Shown: positions 1 to 8,066 of the stretch, in pieces
Position numbering within the stretch: position 1 is the stretch's first letter
Layout of the letters: each line of letters opens with the position of its first letter
Assembly: GCF_003991355.1 (NCBI RefSeq)
Contig: NZ_RCSU01000006.1
Coordinates: 248,001 to 312,000, forward strand
DNA length: 64,000 bases
Source of the DNA: Pseudoflavitalea rhizosphaerae
GTDB taxonomy: Bacteria > Bacteroidota > Bacteroidia > Chitinophagales > Chitinophagaceae
Reading direction: 5' to 3'
Position numbers and translations under genes: made by a program
The notes under the pieces: generated by a model
What the model was told of the DNA's origin: nothing
Databases searched by the model: none
The model's input: only the letters and a program-made list of their open reading frames with translations

Positions 1-467
1 CGTTCAGGCAATTCTGTGATCACAATGGTATGAGGAAGATCTGATTCGGATGGATAGTTAGCCGTAGTTTCTTCATCATCTTTGTTGGTACCTATGAATG
101 GCGCGGGGGAGAATACGGTGAAACCGGACCCGTTCCGACCTGGGCCGGAAGCATTGGAAGCTACTGCAACAGGACCATTGATAGAAATAGTATTGGAAGA
201 TGAATTGCTGGATTGATCGGCTGTGCCTGAAGCAGGAGAATGGTTATGGATCTTTTTTGCAGGAGTGGAAGGTGCCATCAGTTGCAATGATGCGAGGTAA
301 CTGATGCCGCCAAGGAAAAGCAATAAACCAAGACCATACCATTTTCTGCGCGTATGCAATGAGCGATGAATTCCTTTCCATGCATTTTCGGAAGGAAACA
401 TTTTGTATTGGTCAGCTTTTTGCCTGATCAGTTGCTCAAAGTCATCATTGTAAAAACCGCGCTCCAT
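1..467 (-). CDS. Membrane-anchored protein downstream of ECF sigma factor, C-terminus outside window
   Basis: Reading inward from an ATG at 467, the frame stays open to the window edge (about 155 residues seen). The first 40 or so residues are charged and contain FEQLIRQKADQYKMFP and a W-x-G-I pattern. One hydrophobic segment follows (roughly residues 43-63, WYGLGLLLFLGG), then a Ser/Asn/Pro-rich stretch likely to lie in the periplasm. The gene begins 72 bp after the sigma factor stop and on the same strand, so it is probably co-transcribed and may act as its membrane-bound regulator. This is inferred from position and topology; I do not recognise a named domain. Bacteroidota often carry such single-pass proteins, sometimes fused to an outer-membrane barrel, directly after an ECF sigma gene, so the missing part could be large. 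Confidence 0.7.
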   Translation of the reverse strand, partial: MERGFYNDDFEQLIRQKADQYKMFPSENAWKGIHRSLHTRRKWYGLGLLLFLGGISYLASLQLMAPSTPAKKIHNHSPASGTADQSSNSSSNTISINGPVAVASNASGPGRNGSGFTVFSPAPFIGTNKDDEETTANYPSESDLPHTIVITELPE

Positions 468-539
468 AATGCTTTTGTGTTTGTACGGGTTTTTTAATTT
501 TTCAAAGGTTTGGATAAAGCATTTTATACACTGAAGATC

Positions 540-1154
540 TTAGCGGCCGCTTGCGATCCCCAGCCAGTTGACTTTTTCTTTCGGTTTTTGAATGATCTTT
601 TTTCTGACAAGAATATCCTCCAGCATTTGTTTGGCGCGCGTGTATTGTGATCGGCTTGTGCTTTCCTCAATATCCAGCATGTCTGCAATCTCTTTATGCG
701 TGTAACCTTCGATGGCATAAAGGTTGAGCACTGTTCTGTAACCTATCGGTAATAAGCGGATGCATTCCACAACCTGCTTCGCCTGTACGATGGAGGGCAC
801 AGATTCTTCCCTCACCTGTACACTATTTGCATGGATGATATCCACGCTTTCGTTGAACTTCTTGTTTTTTTTAAGATGGTTGATGCAGGTATGAACCATT
901 ATTCGTCTTATCCATCCTTCAAAAGCGCCTTTGTTCTGGAAGGTGTGTATCTGGGAGAACACTTTAATAAAACCTTCCTGCAACATATCCTCTGCATCTT
1001 CCCTGTTGTGGGCAAACCTGTAACACACCGACAGCATGCGGGGGCTAAAGCGCTGGTAAAGTTCCCGCTGGGCAGTCGTGTTATTACGTAAACAGCCTTG
1101 AAGTATGGCTTCTTCGGTCATATGAACCGTTTGGTTGCCCTCTAATTTAGACAA
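540..1154 (-). CDS. RNA polymerase ECF sigma factor
   Basis: A 204-residue sigma-70 family factor of the extracytoplasmic-function type. Sigma region 2 is visible around residues 35-80 (NREDAEDMLQEGFIKVF, with the usual acidic DAEDxxQE core recognising the -10 region). Region 4 lies around residues 130-175 (TVLNLYAIEGYTHKEIADML, a helix-turn-helix for the -35 region). No region 1 or 3 separates them, as expected for ECF factors. The C-terminal tail (KPKEKVNWLGIASGR) is unlike the family core. It is probably an operon leader with the membrane protein that starts 72 bp downstream. Target genes cannot be told from the sequence. An internal ATG at codon 12 is an alternative start. Confidence 0.93.
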   Translation of the reverse strand: MSKLEGNQTVHMTEEAILQGCLRNNTTAQRELYQRFSPRMLSVCYRFAHNREDAEDMLQEGFIKVFSQIHTFQNKGAFEGWIRRIMVHTCINHLKKNKKFNESVDIIHANSVQVREESVPSIVQAKQVVECIRLLPIGYRTVLNLYAIEGYTHKEIADMLDIEESTSRSQYTRAKQMLEDILVRKKIIQKPKEKVNWLGIASGR

Positions 1155-1296
1155 TTTTTGGCAGAGATAGCTGCGCGGGTGGCAAAAAAACAGGGAGAAA
1201 AATCGCCTGGACCCGTGATTTTATGGATGAAACCCATAGTTCTGAAACCGGAGCGTGAAGCGGCAGGGAAGCATCGAGATACTCCCGGACCATCAA

Positions 1297-1340
1297 ATAA
1301 AAAAGCGGAAATGCCTTCCGGCGCTTCCGCTTCCATTTTT
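1297..1340 (-). terminator. Rho-independent terminator of gpmI
   Basis: Arms AAGCGGAA (1303-1310) and TTCCGCTT (1325-1332) pair over a 14-nt loop. On the minus strand the hairpin is followed by a run of T (1296-1304 read backwards), 35 nt beyond the gpmI stop. A short T run also follows on the plus strand, but no plus-strand gene precedes it. Confidence 0.75.
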
Positions 1341-1373
1341 TTCATTATCTGTACAGTGCAGTAGTATAATGTC

Positions 1374-2906
1374 TTACTGGCCAATCAGCACTTCGCCGGT
1401 CATTTCTTTCGGAATGGGTAAGCCCATCACGGTAAGAATGCTTGGAGCGATATCTCCCAGCTTGCCGGGTTTCAGTGTGCCTTTGAAATCTTTACCGATC
1501 ACGAAGAGTGGCACCAGGTTCAGGCTGTGCGCGGTATTGGGCGTACCGTCGCTGTTGATCATATAATCTGCATTGCCGTGGTCTGCTGTGAGGAACACGG
1601 TGTAACCATTGGCGAGTGCGGCTGTAACAACACGCTCTACGCATTTGTCAACTGTTTCCACCGCTTTGATCACTGCATCCCAAATGCCCGTATGTCCTAC
1701 CATGTCTGCATTGGCGAAGTTCAGGCAAATGAAATCGGCAGATTGTTTTTCAATTTCCGGAACGATGAGATCAACGATATCGTAAGCGCTCATTTCTGGC
1801 TTCAGGTCATAGGTGGCTACTTTGGGTGAAGGCGCCATCAGGCGGCGTTCGCCATCAAATGGTTCTTCTCTTCCACCATTGAAGAAGAAAGTAACGTGCG
1901 GGTATTTTTCTGTTTCGGCTATACGTATCTGTTTCTTGCCATTGGCTGCAAGGATCTCGCCGAGTGTATTGTGCAGATTATCGTTCTCGAAGATCACATG
2001 TACATCTTTGAAAGTAGCATCGTACTCGGTCATGGTAGTGTAGTGCAGTTTCAGTTTCTTCATACCCTGCTCAGGGAAATCCTGCTGCGTAAGTACAGCA
2101 GTGATCTCGCGGCAACGGTCTGTACGGAAATTGAAACAGATGGCTGCATCGCCGTCTTTGATCTGTGCAACCGGATTGCCATCTGCAGTTGTGATCACGA
2201 TGGGTTTGATGAACTCATCAGTTGTGTTATGAGCATATGATTCACGTACGGCCTCCAGTGCATCTTTCTTCTTTTCTCCTTTTCCATTTACCATTGCATC
2301 GTAAGCCAGTTGCACGCGCTCCCAGCGTTTGTCGCGGTCCATGGCATAATAGCGTCCGCTCACGGTAGCGATCTTTCCGGTTTTCACTACATCCAGGTGG
2401 TTCTGCAGATCGGTGAGGAAACCGTAACCGCTTTTGGGATCTGTGTCCCTGCCATCTGTGAAGGCATGGATATAAACTTCGGAGAGACCTTGTTCTGCGC
2501 AAACAGACACGATAGCTTTGAGGTGATCGATATGTGAATGCACGCCGCCATCGGAAACAAGACCGAGGAGGTGCAGTGGTTTTTTGTTATCGAGTGCATA
2601 ACGGATGGAACTGATCAGGGCAGGATGTTGCTGCAGTTCACCATCGCGGATGGCAACATTGATCCTTTGCAACTCCTGGTAAACGATCCGGCCGGCGCCC
2701 AGGTTGAGATGCCCCACTTCGCTGTTGCCCATTTGTCCCTCAGGCAATCCTACCTGTTCTCCACAGGTAACCAGCGTAGTATGCGGATATTTATTGTATA
2801 AGGAAGACACAAAGGGCACGTTGGCGTGTTGAATAGCATCGGATGCCTGCACCTTTCCAAGGCCCCATCCATCCATAATGATCAGTATTGCTTTGCTGGT
2901 ATTCAT
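1374..2906 (-). CDS. gpmI: 2,3-bisphosphoglycerate-independent phosphoglycerate mutase
   Basis: Cytoplasmic glycolytic enzyme interconverting 3- and 2-phosphoglycerate using two manganese ions. At 510 residues it has the normal family length. The N-terminal metal site (ILIIMDGWGLG, Asp12) and the catalytic serine motif GQMGNSEVGHLNLGAGR (Ser62, matching Ser62 in the Bacillus enzyme) are intact. The C-terminal alkaline-phosphatase-like metal site is also present (FANADMVGHTG and LTADHGNAD). The gene stands alone between the sigma factor and a divergent DUF4783 gene, has its own promoter (2947-2954) and ends at a hairpin terminator. No cofactor-dependent gpmA is seen in the window. Confidence 0.98.
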   Translation of the reverse strand: MNTSKAILIIMDGWGLGKVQASDAIQHANVPFVSSLYNKYPHTTLVTCGEQVGLPEGQMGNSEVGHLNLGAGRIVYQELQRINVAIRDGELQQHPALISSIRYALDNKKPLHLLGLVSDGGVHSHIDHLKAIVSVCAEQGLSEVYIHAFTDGRDTDPKSGYGFLTDLQNHLDVVKTGKIATVSGRYYAMDRDKRWERVQLAYDAMVNGKGEKKKDALEAVRESYAHNTTDEFIKPIVITTADGNPVAQIKDGDAAICFNFRTDRCREITAVLTQQDFPEQGMKKLKLHYTTMTEYDATFKDVHVIFENDNLHNTLGEILAANGKKQIRIAETEKYPHVTFFFNGGREEPFDGERRLMAPSPKVATYDLKPEMSAYDIVDLIVPEIEKQSADFICLNFANADMVGHTGIWDAVIKAVETVDKCVERVVTAALANGYTVFLTADHGNADYMINSDGTPNTAHSLNLVPLFVIGKDFKGTLKPGKLGDIAPSILTVMGLPIPKEMTGEVLIGQ

Positions 2907-2946
2907 ATAACGGAATGATTGTGTTAGATTTGTTCAATGAAAGAGC

Positions 2947-2954
2947 AAAGTTAA
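2947..2954 (-). promoter_or_regulatory. TAnnTTTG promoter element for gpmI
   Basis: On the minus strand the octamer reads TAACTTTG, a perfect match to the Bacteroidota -7 consensus TAnnTTTG, about 40 nt before the gpmI ATG. Not tested; called on consensus and position only. Confidence 0.55.
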
Positions 2955-3044
2955 TGGAATACATCGTTGCAGGTAATTTTTCAACGTATTCTTACTTTGG
3001 CATGGAATTAGCAATTTTTACCCCGAACATAAAAAATGTTGATT

Positions 3045-3440
3045 ATGAAAAAGACTCTGGGAATTGCGGCAATGCTTGTTTCGCTTTTCCTGGTATCCTT
3101 TACTACAAGATTCTATTCAATTGAAGATGTAGTAGCAGCCCTGAAAAGCGGAAATGCTGCCCAACTTTCAAAGTATTTCGATGGCAGGGTGGATATTTCT
3201 CTTCCAAACAAGAGTGATAACTACAGTAAAAGTCAGGCAGAGATCATTCTGAAAGATTTTTTTGCCAGCAATGGAGTAAAGAGCTTCCAGGTAAAGCACA
3301 AAGGCGAACAGAATGGCGCTCAGTTCTGCATTGGAACGCTTGTAACCAAAAACGGAAACTATCGTACGAAATTTTACATGAAGCAGAAGGGTGATCAGCA
3401 GGTAGTGCAGGAAATGGGCTTCGAGCTCCTGACCGAATAA
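3045..3440 (+). CDS. DUF4783 domain secreted protein
   Basis: A small exported protein of 131 residues from the ATG at 3045; an ATG three codons upstream is possible but precedes a less typical signal peptide. It starts with MKKTLGIAAMLVSLFLVSF, a signal peptide. The mature part (SIEDVVAALKSGNAAQLSKYF, later KGEQNGAQFCIGTLVTKNG) matches the Bacteroidota-only DUF4783 family, which resembles NTF2-like or DUF4878 lipoprotein folds; no enzymatic role is established. It is divergent from gpmI and 92 bp upstream of nadC, with a terminator between, so it is probably a single-gene unit. Confidence 0.85.
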   Translation: MKKTLGIAAMLVSLFLVSFTTRFYSIEDVVAALKSGNAAQLSKYFDGRVDISLPNKSDNYSKSQAEIILKDFFASNGVKSFQVKHKGEQNGAQFCIGTLVTKNGNYRTKFYMKQKGDQQVVQEMGFELLTE

Positions 3441-3473
3441 GCACGTACAACTTATTATCCCTGAAAACACTTG

Positions 3474-3512
3474 AAGACCTGTGGCGCAAGCCCCGGGTCT
3501 TTTTGTTTTTTT
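3474..3512 (+). terminator. Terminator after the DUF4783 gene
   Basis: AAGACC (3474-3479) pairs with GGTCTT (3496-3501), followed directly by a T-rich run broken by single G residues (3500-3512). It separates the DUF4783 gene from nadC, whose promoter element begins only 7 nt later. Confidence 0.75.
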
Positions 3513-3518
3513 GTTCAC

Positions 3519-3526
3519 TACCTTTG
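3519..3526 (+). promoter_or_regulatory. TAnnTTTG element immediately before nadC
   Basis: TACCTTTG at 3519-3526 lies only 6 nt before the nadC ATG at 3533. With the usual spacing from the -7 element to the start of transcription, the transcript would begin at or within a few nt of the start codon, so nadC may be translated from a leaderless mRNA. Confidence 0.5.
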
Positions 3527-3532
3527 TGATCT

Positions 3533-4387
3533 ATGCTTTCATTCGACGAACAATTAGACATACTCGTTAAAGCCGCCCTGCAGGAAGATATCGGCGATGG
3601 CGACCACTCCACACTCAGCAGCATTCCCCCGGAAACAAAAGGCATTGCCGTACTTAAAATCAAACAGGATGGCATTCTTGCCGGAATGGAGATCGCAGAG
3701 AAGATCTTCCGTTACAAAGAACCTTCCGTTGATTTCAAAGCTTTCAAGAAAGATGGTGATCATATGAAGGCAGGCGAGATCGCTTTTGAAGTGAGCGCTT
3801 CCGTGTACACCATTCTTCAGTGTGAAAGACTGGTGCTGAACTGCATGCAGCGCATGAGCGGCATCGCTACCCTCACAAGGGAATACACCGATAAGATCAA
3901 AGGTTATCATACCCGTGTGCTGGATACGCGCAAAACCACTCCCAATTTCCGTTTGCTGGAGAAAGAGGCAGTTCGCATAGGCGGCGGCGTGAACCATCGT
4001 ATGGGCCTGTACGATATGATCATGCTGAAAGACAATCATGTTGATTACAGCGGCGGACTGGAACAGGCCATCGAACGCGCGCACCGTTACGTTACAGAAG
4101 TGAAGCCCGGATTGAAGATCGAAGTGGAAACAAGATCGCTGGACGAAGTGAAACGCGTTGTAAAATATGGAAAAGTAGACCGTATCATGCTGGACAATTT
4201 CACAACGGACCAGCTGCGTGAAGCGCTTCAGATCATCGATAAGAAATATGAAACTGAAGCCAGCGGCGGCATCAACCTGGATACCATCGTGAGCTTTGCG
4301 GAAACAGGTGTTGACTTTGTAAGTGTGGGAGCATTGATCCACCAGGCAAAAAGCCTGGACCTTAGCCTGAAAGCGAAATTTGTGTAA
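3533..4387 (+). CDS. nadC: Nicotinate-nucleotide pyrophosphorylase (carboxylating)
   Basis: Quinolinate phosphoribosyltransferase: converts quinolinate and PRPP to nicotinate mononucleotide, CO2 and pyrophosphate in de novo NAD synthesis. At 284 residues it is full length. Visible family motifs are ALQEDIGDGDHST at the N-terminus, the LNCMQRMSGIATLT helix, the DTRKTTPNFRLLEKEAV substrate loop, GGGVNHRMGLYDMIMLKDNH and the C-terminal EASGGINLDT and GVDFVSVGALIH phosphate-binding barrel strands. nadA and nadB are not in the window. The tryptophan dioxygenase at 14.4 kb opens the possibility that quinolinate also comes from tryptophan, but no other kynurenine-pathway gene is seen here. Confidence 0.97.
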   Translation: MLSFDEQLDILVKAALQEDIGDGDHSTLSSIPPETKGIAVLKIKQDGILAGMEIAEKIFRYKEPSVDFKAFKKDGDHMKAGEIAFEVSASVYTILQCERLVLNCMQRMSGIATLTREYTDKIKGYHTRVLDTRKTTPNFRLLEKEAVRIGGGVNHRMGLYDMIMLKDNHVDYSGGLEQAIERAHRYVTEVKPGLKIEVETRSLDEVKRVVKYGKVDRIMLDNFTTDQLREALQIIDKKYETEASGGINLDTIVSFAETGVDFVSVGALIHQAKSLDLSLKAKFV

Positions 4388-4434
4388 ATTCATCTGGCAG
4401 GAAAACTGATTATTCAATCACAATTACTGAAATC

Positions 4435-4785
4435 ATGTCGAAGAAAAATAAAGGCGATAACAGGGGATTTGTTTACAGTACGGACCCAAACTTCAAATAT
4501 GAGGAAGAGAGTGCGGATGAGGCTGCAACGCTGCCGGCAGCGCAACAGCAATTACGCGTTCAACTGGATAATAAGCAAAGGGCCGGAAAAGTAGTAACCC
4601 TGATCTATGGATTTGTTGGAACATATGATGACCTGGAAGCTTTGGGTAAACAACTGAAAAATTTCTGCGGCACCGGTGGTTCAGTGAAAGATGGCGAAAT
4701 CATCATCCAGGGGGATCAAAGAGAAAAAACCATGCAGTTCCTGCAGAAGAACGGATACAGCAAAACAAAGAAAGCAGGAGGATAA
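4435..4785 (+). CDS. SUI1/eIF1-family translation factor (YciH type)
   Basis: A 116-residue protein with an N-terminal lysine-rich tail and a C-terminal SUI1 domain (residues about 40-110: KVVTLIYGFVGTYDDLEALG, FCGTGGSVKDGEIIIQGDQ). The domain is homologous to eukaryotic eIF1 and bacterial YciH, which act on start-site fidelity at the small ribosomal subunit; the bacterial role is only partly understood. It follows nadC by 47 bp on the same strand and may be co-transcribed. Its stop is 12 bp before the first 106-bp hairpin repeat, which may act as its 3' end structure. Confidence 0.9.
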   Translation: MSKKNKGDNRGFVYSTDPNFKYEEESADEAATLPAAQQQLRVQLDNKQRAGKVVTLIYGFVGTYDDLEALGKQLKNFCGTGGSVKDGEIIIQGDQREKTMQFLQKNGYSKTKKAGG

Positions 4786-4797
4786 TTTCGCAGTGCC

Positions 4798-4903
4798 CAG
4801 TCGCTCGCCTCCCGGCGAGTGACTTCTATTCTGTCGCCTCCGGCGACACGGTGTTCGCCGGAGGCGAACAAATACAGGTCACTCGCCGGGAGGCGAGCGA
4901 CTG
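4798..4903 (-). repeat. 106-bp four-hairpin repeat, copy 1 (inverted relative to copies 2 and 3)
   Basis: Four hairpins in a row: GTCGCTCGCC-TCCC-GGCGAGTGAC (4800-4823), TGTCGCC-TCC-GGCGACA (4832-4848), GTTCGCC-GGA-GGCGAAC (4853-4869) and GTCACTCGCC-GGGA-GGCGAGCGAC (4878-4901). The outer two are inverted copies of each other, so the whole element is also a long imperfect palindrome. The asymmetric spacers (ttctattc on the left, aaatacag on the right) match copies 2 and 3 only after reverse complementing, which fixes the orientation. It lies between the convergent SUI1-family and icd genes. Confidence 0.9.
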
Positions 4904-4904
4904 G

Positions 4905-4939
4905 CCACACGCTGTATCTCCTTGCCACACGCTGTATCT
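4905..4939. repeat. Short direct repeat beside copy 1
   Basis: CCACACGCTGTATCT occurs twice (4905-4919 and 4925-4939), 5 bp apart, right after the first 106-bp element. Copy 2 is followed by the related CCACACCCTGTG, so part of this sequence may belong to the element's edge or insertion target. Confidence 0.7.
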
Positions 4940-4951
4940 ATATCGTTATAA

Positions 4952-6403
4952 TTATTGTCCTTGTGCGAGACTATATGCTCTCTTATCTCCCCACATATTC
5001 AACAGTTCAGAAGAACAGATCTTGAAATCTCCGCTGAGGCTCACGTACAATCCCAGAACATCCTGCTGGTTCAGTGCAGATCCGTCGAGGCTTTCGAAGC
5101 GGACATTGTACTGGTTCACCAGGTTGGTGTAGATAGAACCTGTAGGCCATACCTGTGTACCGCGGTTGCTGATATTGATGAGGTTGAATTTCACGCCTGC
5201 ATGACGCTGGCATTTCTTTGCGATCATATCTGGTTGTTCGTCACTTTCTATGAACATGTCAACGCCCACGATCTTCTCGTTTTCCATTTCTTTGGAAACC
5301 AGCATGGGGTTCTTTTCCAGCTTGAACACGGTTTGTGTAACAGGCATATTGGGCAGCAGTTCCTTTGCACCCTGTTCAGGCTTCTTACCGAAGTTGCCGA
5401 TGATGGCTTCAGAGAATTGTGTAGTGTTGAGAGCGGTTTTGTTCTTATCGCCGAAGTCGCCGGTGCGGATACCCTGTTCGAGTGTGTATAACAGTGAGTT
5501 CTCAATGATAGCGGCATTCTCCATCAGGCCGAGGTGACGCAGCATAGCGATTCCACTGAGCAGGAGCGCTGTTGGGTTGGCGATATTTTTTCCCGCGATA
5601 TCCGGAGCGGTTCCGTGAACGGCTTCGAAGATGCAGATATGATCTCCGATATTGGCGGAAGGAGCGAAGCCCAGTCCACCTACCAGTCCTGCGCAGAGGT
5701 CAGATACGATATCACCCTGCAGGTTGGTGAGCACCACCACATCGAATGTGTCCGGGCGTGTAACCAGTTTCATACAGAGATCATCTACGATCACATCGTC
5801 TGATTTGAGATCGGGATATTCTTTGGCTACCTCGTAGAAGCATTCCAGGAAGAGGCCGTCAGTGATCTTCATGATATTGGCCTTATGACCGCAGGTGATG
5901 CGGCGAGCGCCTTTCTTCTTGGCCATTTCGAAAGCGTACTTGATCACCTGTAGTGAGCCGGGGCGGGTAATGAAGCGACGGCTGAGGGCCACGTCGTGCG
6001 TGAGCATATGCTCGATACCACCATAAGTATCTTCGATGTTCTCACGTACAACGGTGATATCTATGGGAATCCCTGCTTTGGAGAAAACAGTGTCCACACC
6101 GTGCAGGGTTTGGAACACGCGTTTGTTGGCGTAAGTGTTCCAGGTTTTGCGGGCGGTTACGTTCACACTTTTTACGCCTTTTCCTTTGGGTGTTTCCATC
6201 GGCCCTTTGAAAAGGATACCGAGATTCTCAATGGTGTGTTGGGCTTCGGGCGTCATTCCATTGGAGAAACCTTTATCGAACACCCATTTACCCATTTCAA
6301 CCAATTCATATTCGAGGGGAACTTTATTGGCTTCAAAGATCTTCAGCACGGCATCCATAATCTCGGGGCCAATGCCATCACCTTTGGCTACAGCTATTTT
6401 CAT
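4952..6403 (-). CDS. icd: NADP-dependent isocitrate dehydrogenase, Thermus-type long form
   Basis: TCA-cycle enzyme oxidising isocitrate to 2-oxoglutarate and CO2. From the ATG at 6403 it is 483 residues; the longer frame starting at 6445 adds a poor 14-residue extension. The N-terminal 335 or so residues form the isocitrate/isopropylmalate dehydrogenase fold: AVAKGDGIGPEIMDAVLK, the R-rich substrate region VVRENIEDTYGGIEH, the metal-binding NLQGDIVSDLCAGLVGG, and the cofactor loop VHGTAPDIAGKNIANPTA. An extra C-terminal domain of about 140 residues follows, as in the roughly 496-residue Thermus thermophilus enzyme. Cofactor choice (NADP rather than NAD) is inferred from that relationship, not read from the residues. 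It converges on the SUI1-family gene with the hairpin repeat between them. Confidence 0.9.
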   Translation of the reverse strand: MKIAVAKGDGIGPEIMDAVLKIFEANKVPLEYELVEMGKWVFDKGFSNGMTPEAQHTIENLGILFKGPMETPKGKGVKSVNVTARKTWNTYANKRVFQTLHGVDTVFSKAGIPIDITVVRENIEDTYGGIEHMLTHDVALSRRFITRPGSLQVIKYAFEMAKKKGARRITCGHKANIMKITDGLFLECFYEVAKEYPDLKSDDVIVDDLCMKLVTRPDTFDVVVLTNLQGDIVSDLCAGLVGGLGFAPSANIGDHICIFEAVHGTAPDIAGKNIANPTALLLSGIAMLRHLGLMENAAIIENSLLYTLEQGIRTGDFGDKNKTALNTTQFSEAIIGNFGKKPEQGAKELLPNMPVTQTVFKLEKNPMLVSKEMENEKIVGVDMFIESDEQPDMIAKKCQRHAGVKFNLINISNRGTQVWPTGSIYTNLVNQYNVRFESLDGSALNQQDVLGLYVSLSGDFKICSSELLNMWGDKRAYSLAQGQ

Positions 6404-6547
6404 ATATAAATAATTGATTGTATGTTTTTGTTTTTCGACAGGCAAAGGTATATTGCTTGTTGATTAAACCCCATTAAAATTGTGTGTATTTCCTTCAGGA
6501 GGGCTGGATTTTTGATTACCTTTAATAGTAAAGTGAAACTGCAGTAC

Positions 6548-6934
6548 ATGGTATCTAAAATTTCCGAGGGCATAGAAATCAGCGTAGAAACGTTTTACCA
6601 GCCGGATTACTCTAACCCCATTTCCGGTGAATATATGTTTGCGTACCGTATCACCATAGAGAACCATAACCGATTCCCCGTTAAGCTCAACCGTCGTCAC
6701 TGGTATATTGCGGACAGTAATGGCAGTAACAGGGAAGTGGAGGGCGAAGGTGTGGTGGGTGTACAGCCTTCATTGCAACCTGGCGAACGCTATCAGTATG
6801 TGAGTGGTTGTAATCTTCGCAGTGAAATGGGAAAGATGTATGGCACTTATCAGATGGAGAACCTGCACAACAAAACCCAGTTCCAGGTGAACATTCCGGT
6901 ATTTGAGATGATAGTGCCTTTTAAGATGAATTGA
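6548..6934 (+). CDS. apaG: ApaG family protein
   Basis: A 128-residue ApaG/DUF525 domain protein with an immunoglobulin-like beta fold. ApaG is linked to diadenosine tetraphosphate metabolism and cobalt/magnesium resistance in enterobacteria, but its biochemical role is unsettled. Family motifs: YMFAYRITIENHNRFPVKLN, RRHWYIADSNG, VEGEGVVGVQPSLQPGERYQY and the closing FQVNIPVFEMIVP. The start at 6548 (MVSKISEGIEISVETFY) was chosen over the upstream frame start at 6482 because family members begin here. It is transcribed alone and is divergent from icd. Confidence 0.95.
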   Translation: MVSKISEGIEISVETFYQPDYSNPISGEYMFAYRITIENHNRFPVKLNRRHWYIADSNGSNREVEGEGVVGVQPSLQPGERYQYVSGCNLRSEMGKMYGTYQMENLHNKTQFQVNIPVFEMIVPFKMN

Positions 6935-6950
6935 TTGCTGCAATAAAAAA

Positions 6951-6979
6951 ATAAACCTGCCTGGGGTCGGCAAGTTTAT
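6951..6979 (-). terminator. Terminator for the 7.0-kb lipoprotein gene
   Basis: ATAAACCTGCC (6951-6961) pairs, with one mismatch, with GGCAAGTTTAT (6969-6979). On the minus strand it is followed by a T run (the AATAAAAAA at 6942-6950). It sits between convergent apaG and the lipoprotein gene. Confidence 0.65.
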
Positions 6980-7035
6980 CGTAGCATCCTTATCGTTACT
7001 TCACTTCCTGGATAATTTCCTTATAACAATTATGA

Positions 7036-7935
7036 CTATCGTTTGATGGCGATGATTTCATAATGCGCCTCATCACTGTTATCTGAATCCAATGTATTTC
7101 CATAAAATGTCTGGTTCTTGTATTTTTCGGTAATGGACTTGAGTAGTCCATCGTTATCGAAAATGTAGGAATATTCTGAAAGGTTCGTTCCTTTGAAAAT
7201 ATTACTTTCTGATACAGGGGCCGGTGGAATTCTCACTGATAATGTTTCGTACTTCTCTGGTAAATGAGCTGAGAAAACCTCGGTGGGTCTGCCCGTCATT
7301 ATTCCAAACGCTGTGTATAACAAAAATGCTGTTCCATTTCTCAGAAGCAGGTTCTTATGAGATGTGTATTTCATGTCTGACCAATAGCGATAAGGATAGC
7401 CAGGATAATCAGATGTGATGAAAGCATACACTACATTCCCATCTGCATTATAGCTGAATTCTAATGCCCTGTAATTTGACGGACTGATCTTAATGGGCCT
7501 GCCTTCAACATCATATTCATAAGTGGTTGTACTTGATAGCCCGTTCATTTTACTCACTCTTCCATTCTGGTCGTAAACAAAACCAGCTTCTGATTGAGAC
7601 CCCCAGGTCTTTGTGCTGGTGTTGTAAAACCATTGAGAGAATCCTGTAACCTTTCCATTTTCATATTTGTATTCTACCTTTTGATAAGGCCTGGGATCAG
7701 GAGAATCATTGGTGTTCTCTAAAAATTCGGCAACTGTAAGCTGATCTTTTTCGTTGTAGGTCAATTTATACCTGCCATAGTTATTATCCATCTCGGTGAT
7801 CAAATATTCATCTGAAGGTTCCTGTTCTTCGGGAGGCGGATCATTTGTTTCTTTCTGGCAGGAAAACAGGAGTACAGAAACACTGATCAATAACAGGCTT
7901 ATAGCCCTGTGCAGGGATAGAAAATACTTGTTCAT
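7036..7935 (-). CDS. YD/RHS-like repeat lipoprotein, paralogue A
   Basis: A 299-residue predicted lipoprotein (hydrophobic signal ending LLFSC, Cys26), starting at the ATG at 7935. The mature part contains short beta-hairpin repeats ending in Y-x-Y/F-D/N-x-x-G, such as YKLTYNEKDQL, VEYKYENGKVTGF, AGFVYDQNGRVSKM, TTYEYDVEGRPIKI and LEFSYNADGNV. This is the pattern of the DUF4595/YD-repeat surface lipoproteins common in Bacteroidota. The last third shares FSAHLPEK, then YSYIFDNDGLLKSITEK with the upstream gene at 8.1-8.9 kb, so the two are tandem duplicates. Function unknown; probably anchored at the outer membrane or cell surface. Confidence 0.75.
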   Translation of the reverse strand: MNKYFLSLHRAISLLLISVSVLLFSCQKETNDPPPEEQEPSDEYLITEMDNNYGRYKLTYNEKDQLTVAEFLENTNDSPDPRPYQKVEYKYENGKVTGFSQWFYNTSTKTWGSQSEAGFVYDQNGRVSKMNGLSSTTTYEYDVEGRPIKISPSNYRALEFSYNADGNVVYAFITSDYPGYPYRYWSDMKYTSHKNLLLRNGTAFLLYTAFGIMTGRPTEVFSAHLPEKYETLSVRIPPAPVSESNIFKGTNLSEYSYIFDNDGLLKSITEKYKNQTFYGNTLDSDNSDEAHYEIIAIKR

Positions 7936-8066
7936 AAAAAGAATTTGTTGCGGGAATGAGTTCAATAGGAATATAGGATCCAAAATCCCGCTCTGAGAAG
8001 TTCAGTGGCTGTGGCAGGAAGACCTAAGGTACAATTATTTTGGAATCGGTTATTCGCCCAATCTAA

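Noticed and set aside
4819-5025. Open frames across the first hairpin repeat and the icd 3' end
   Set aside because: They exist because the GC-rich stems lack stop codons; half of the frame is antisense to icd.
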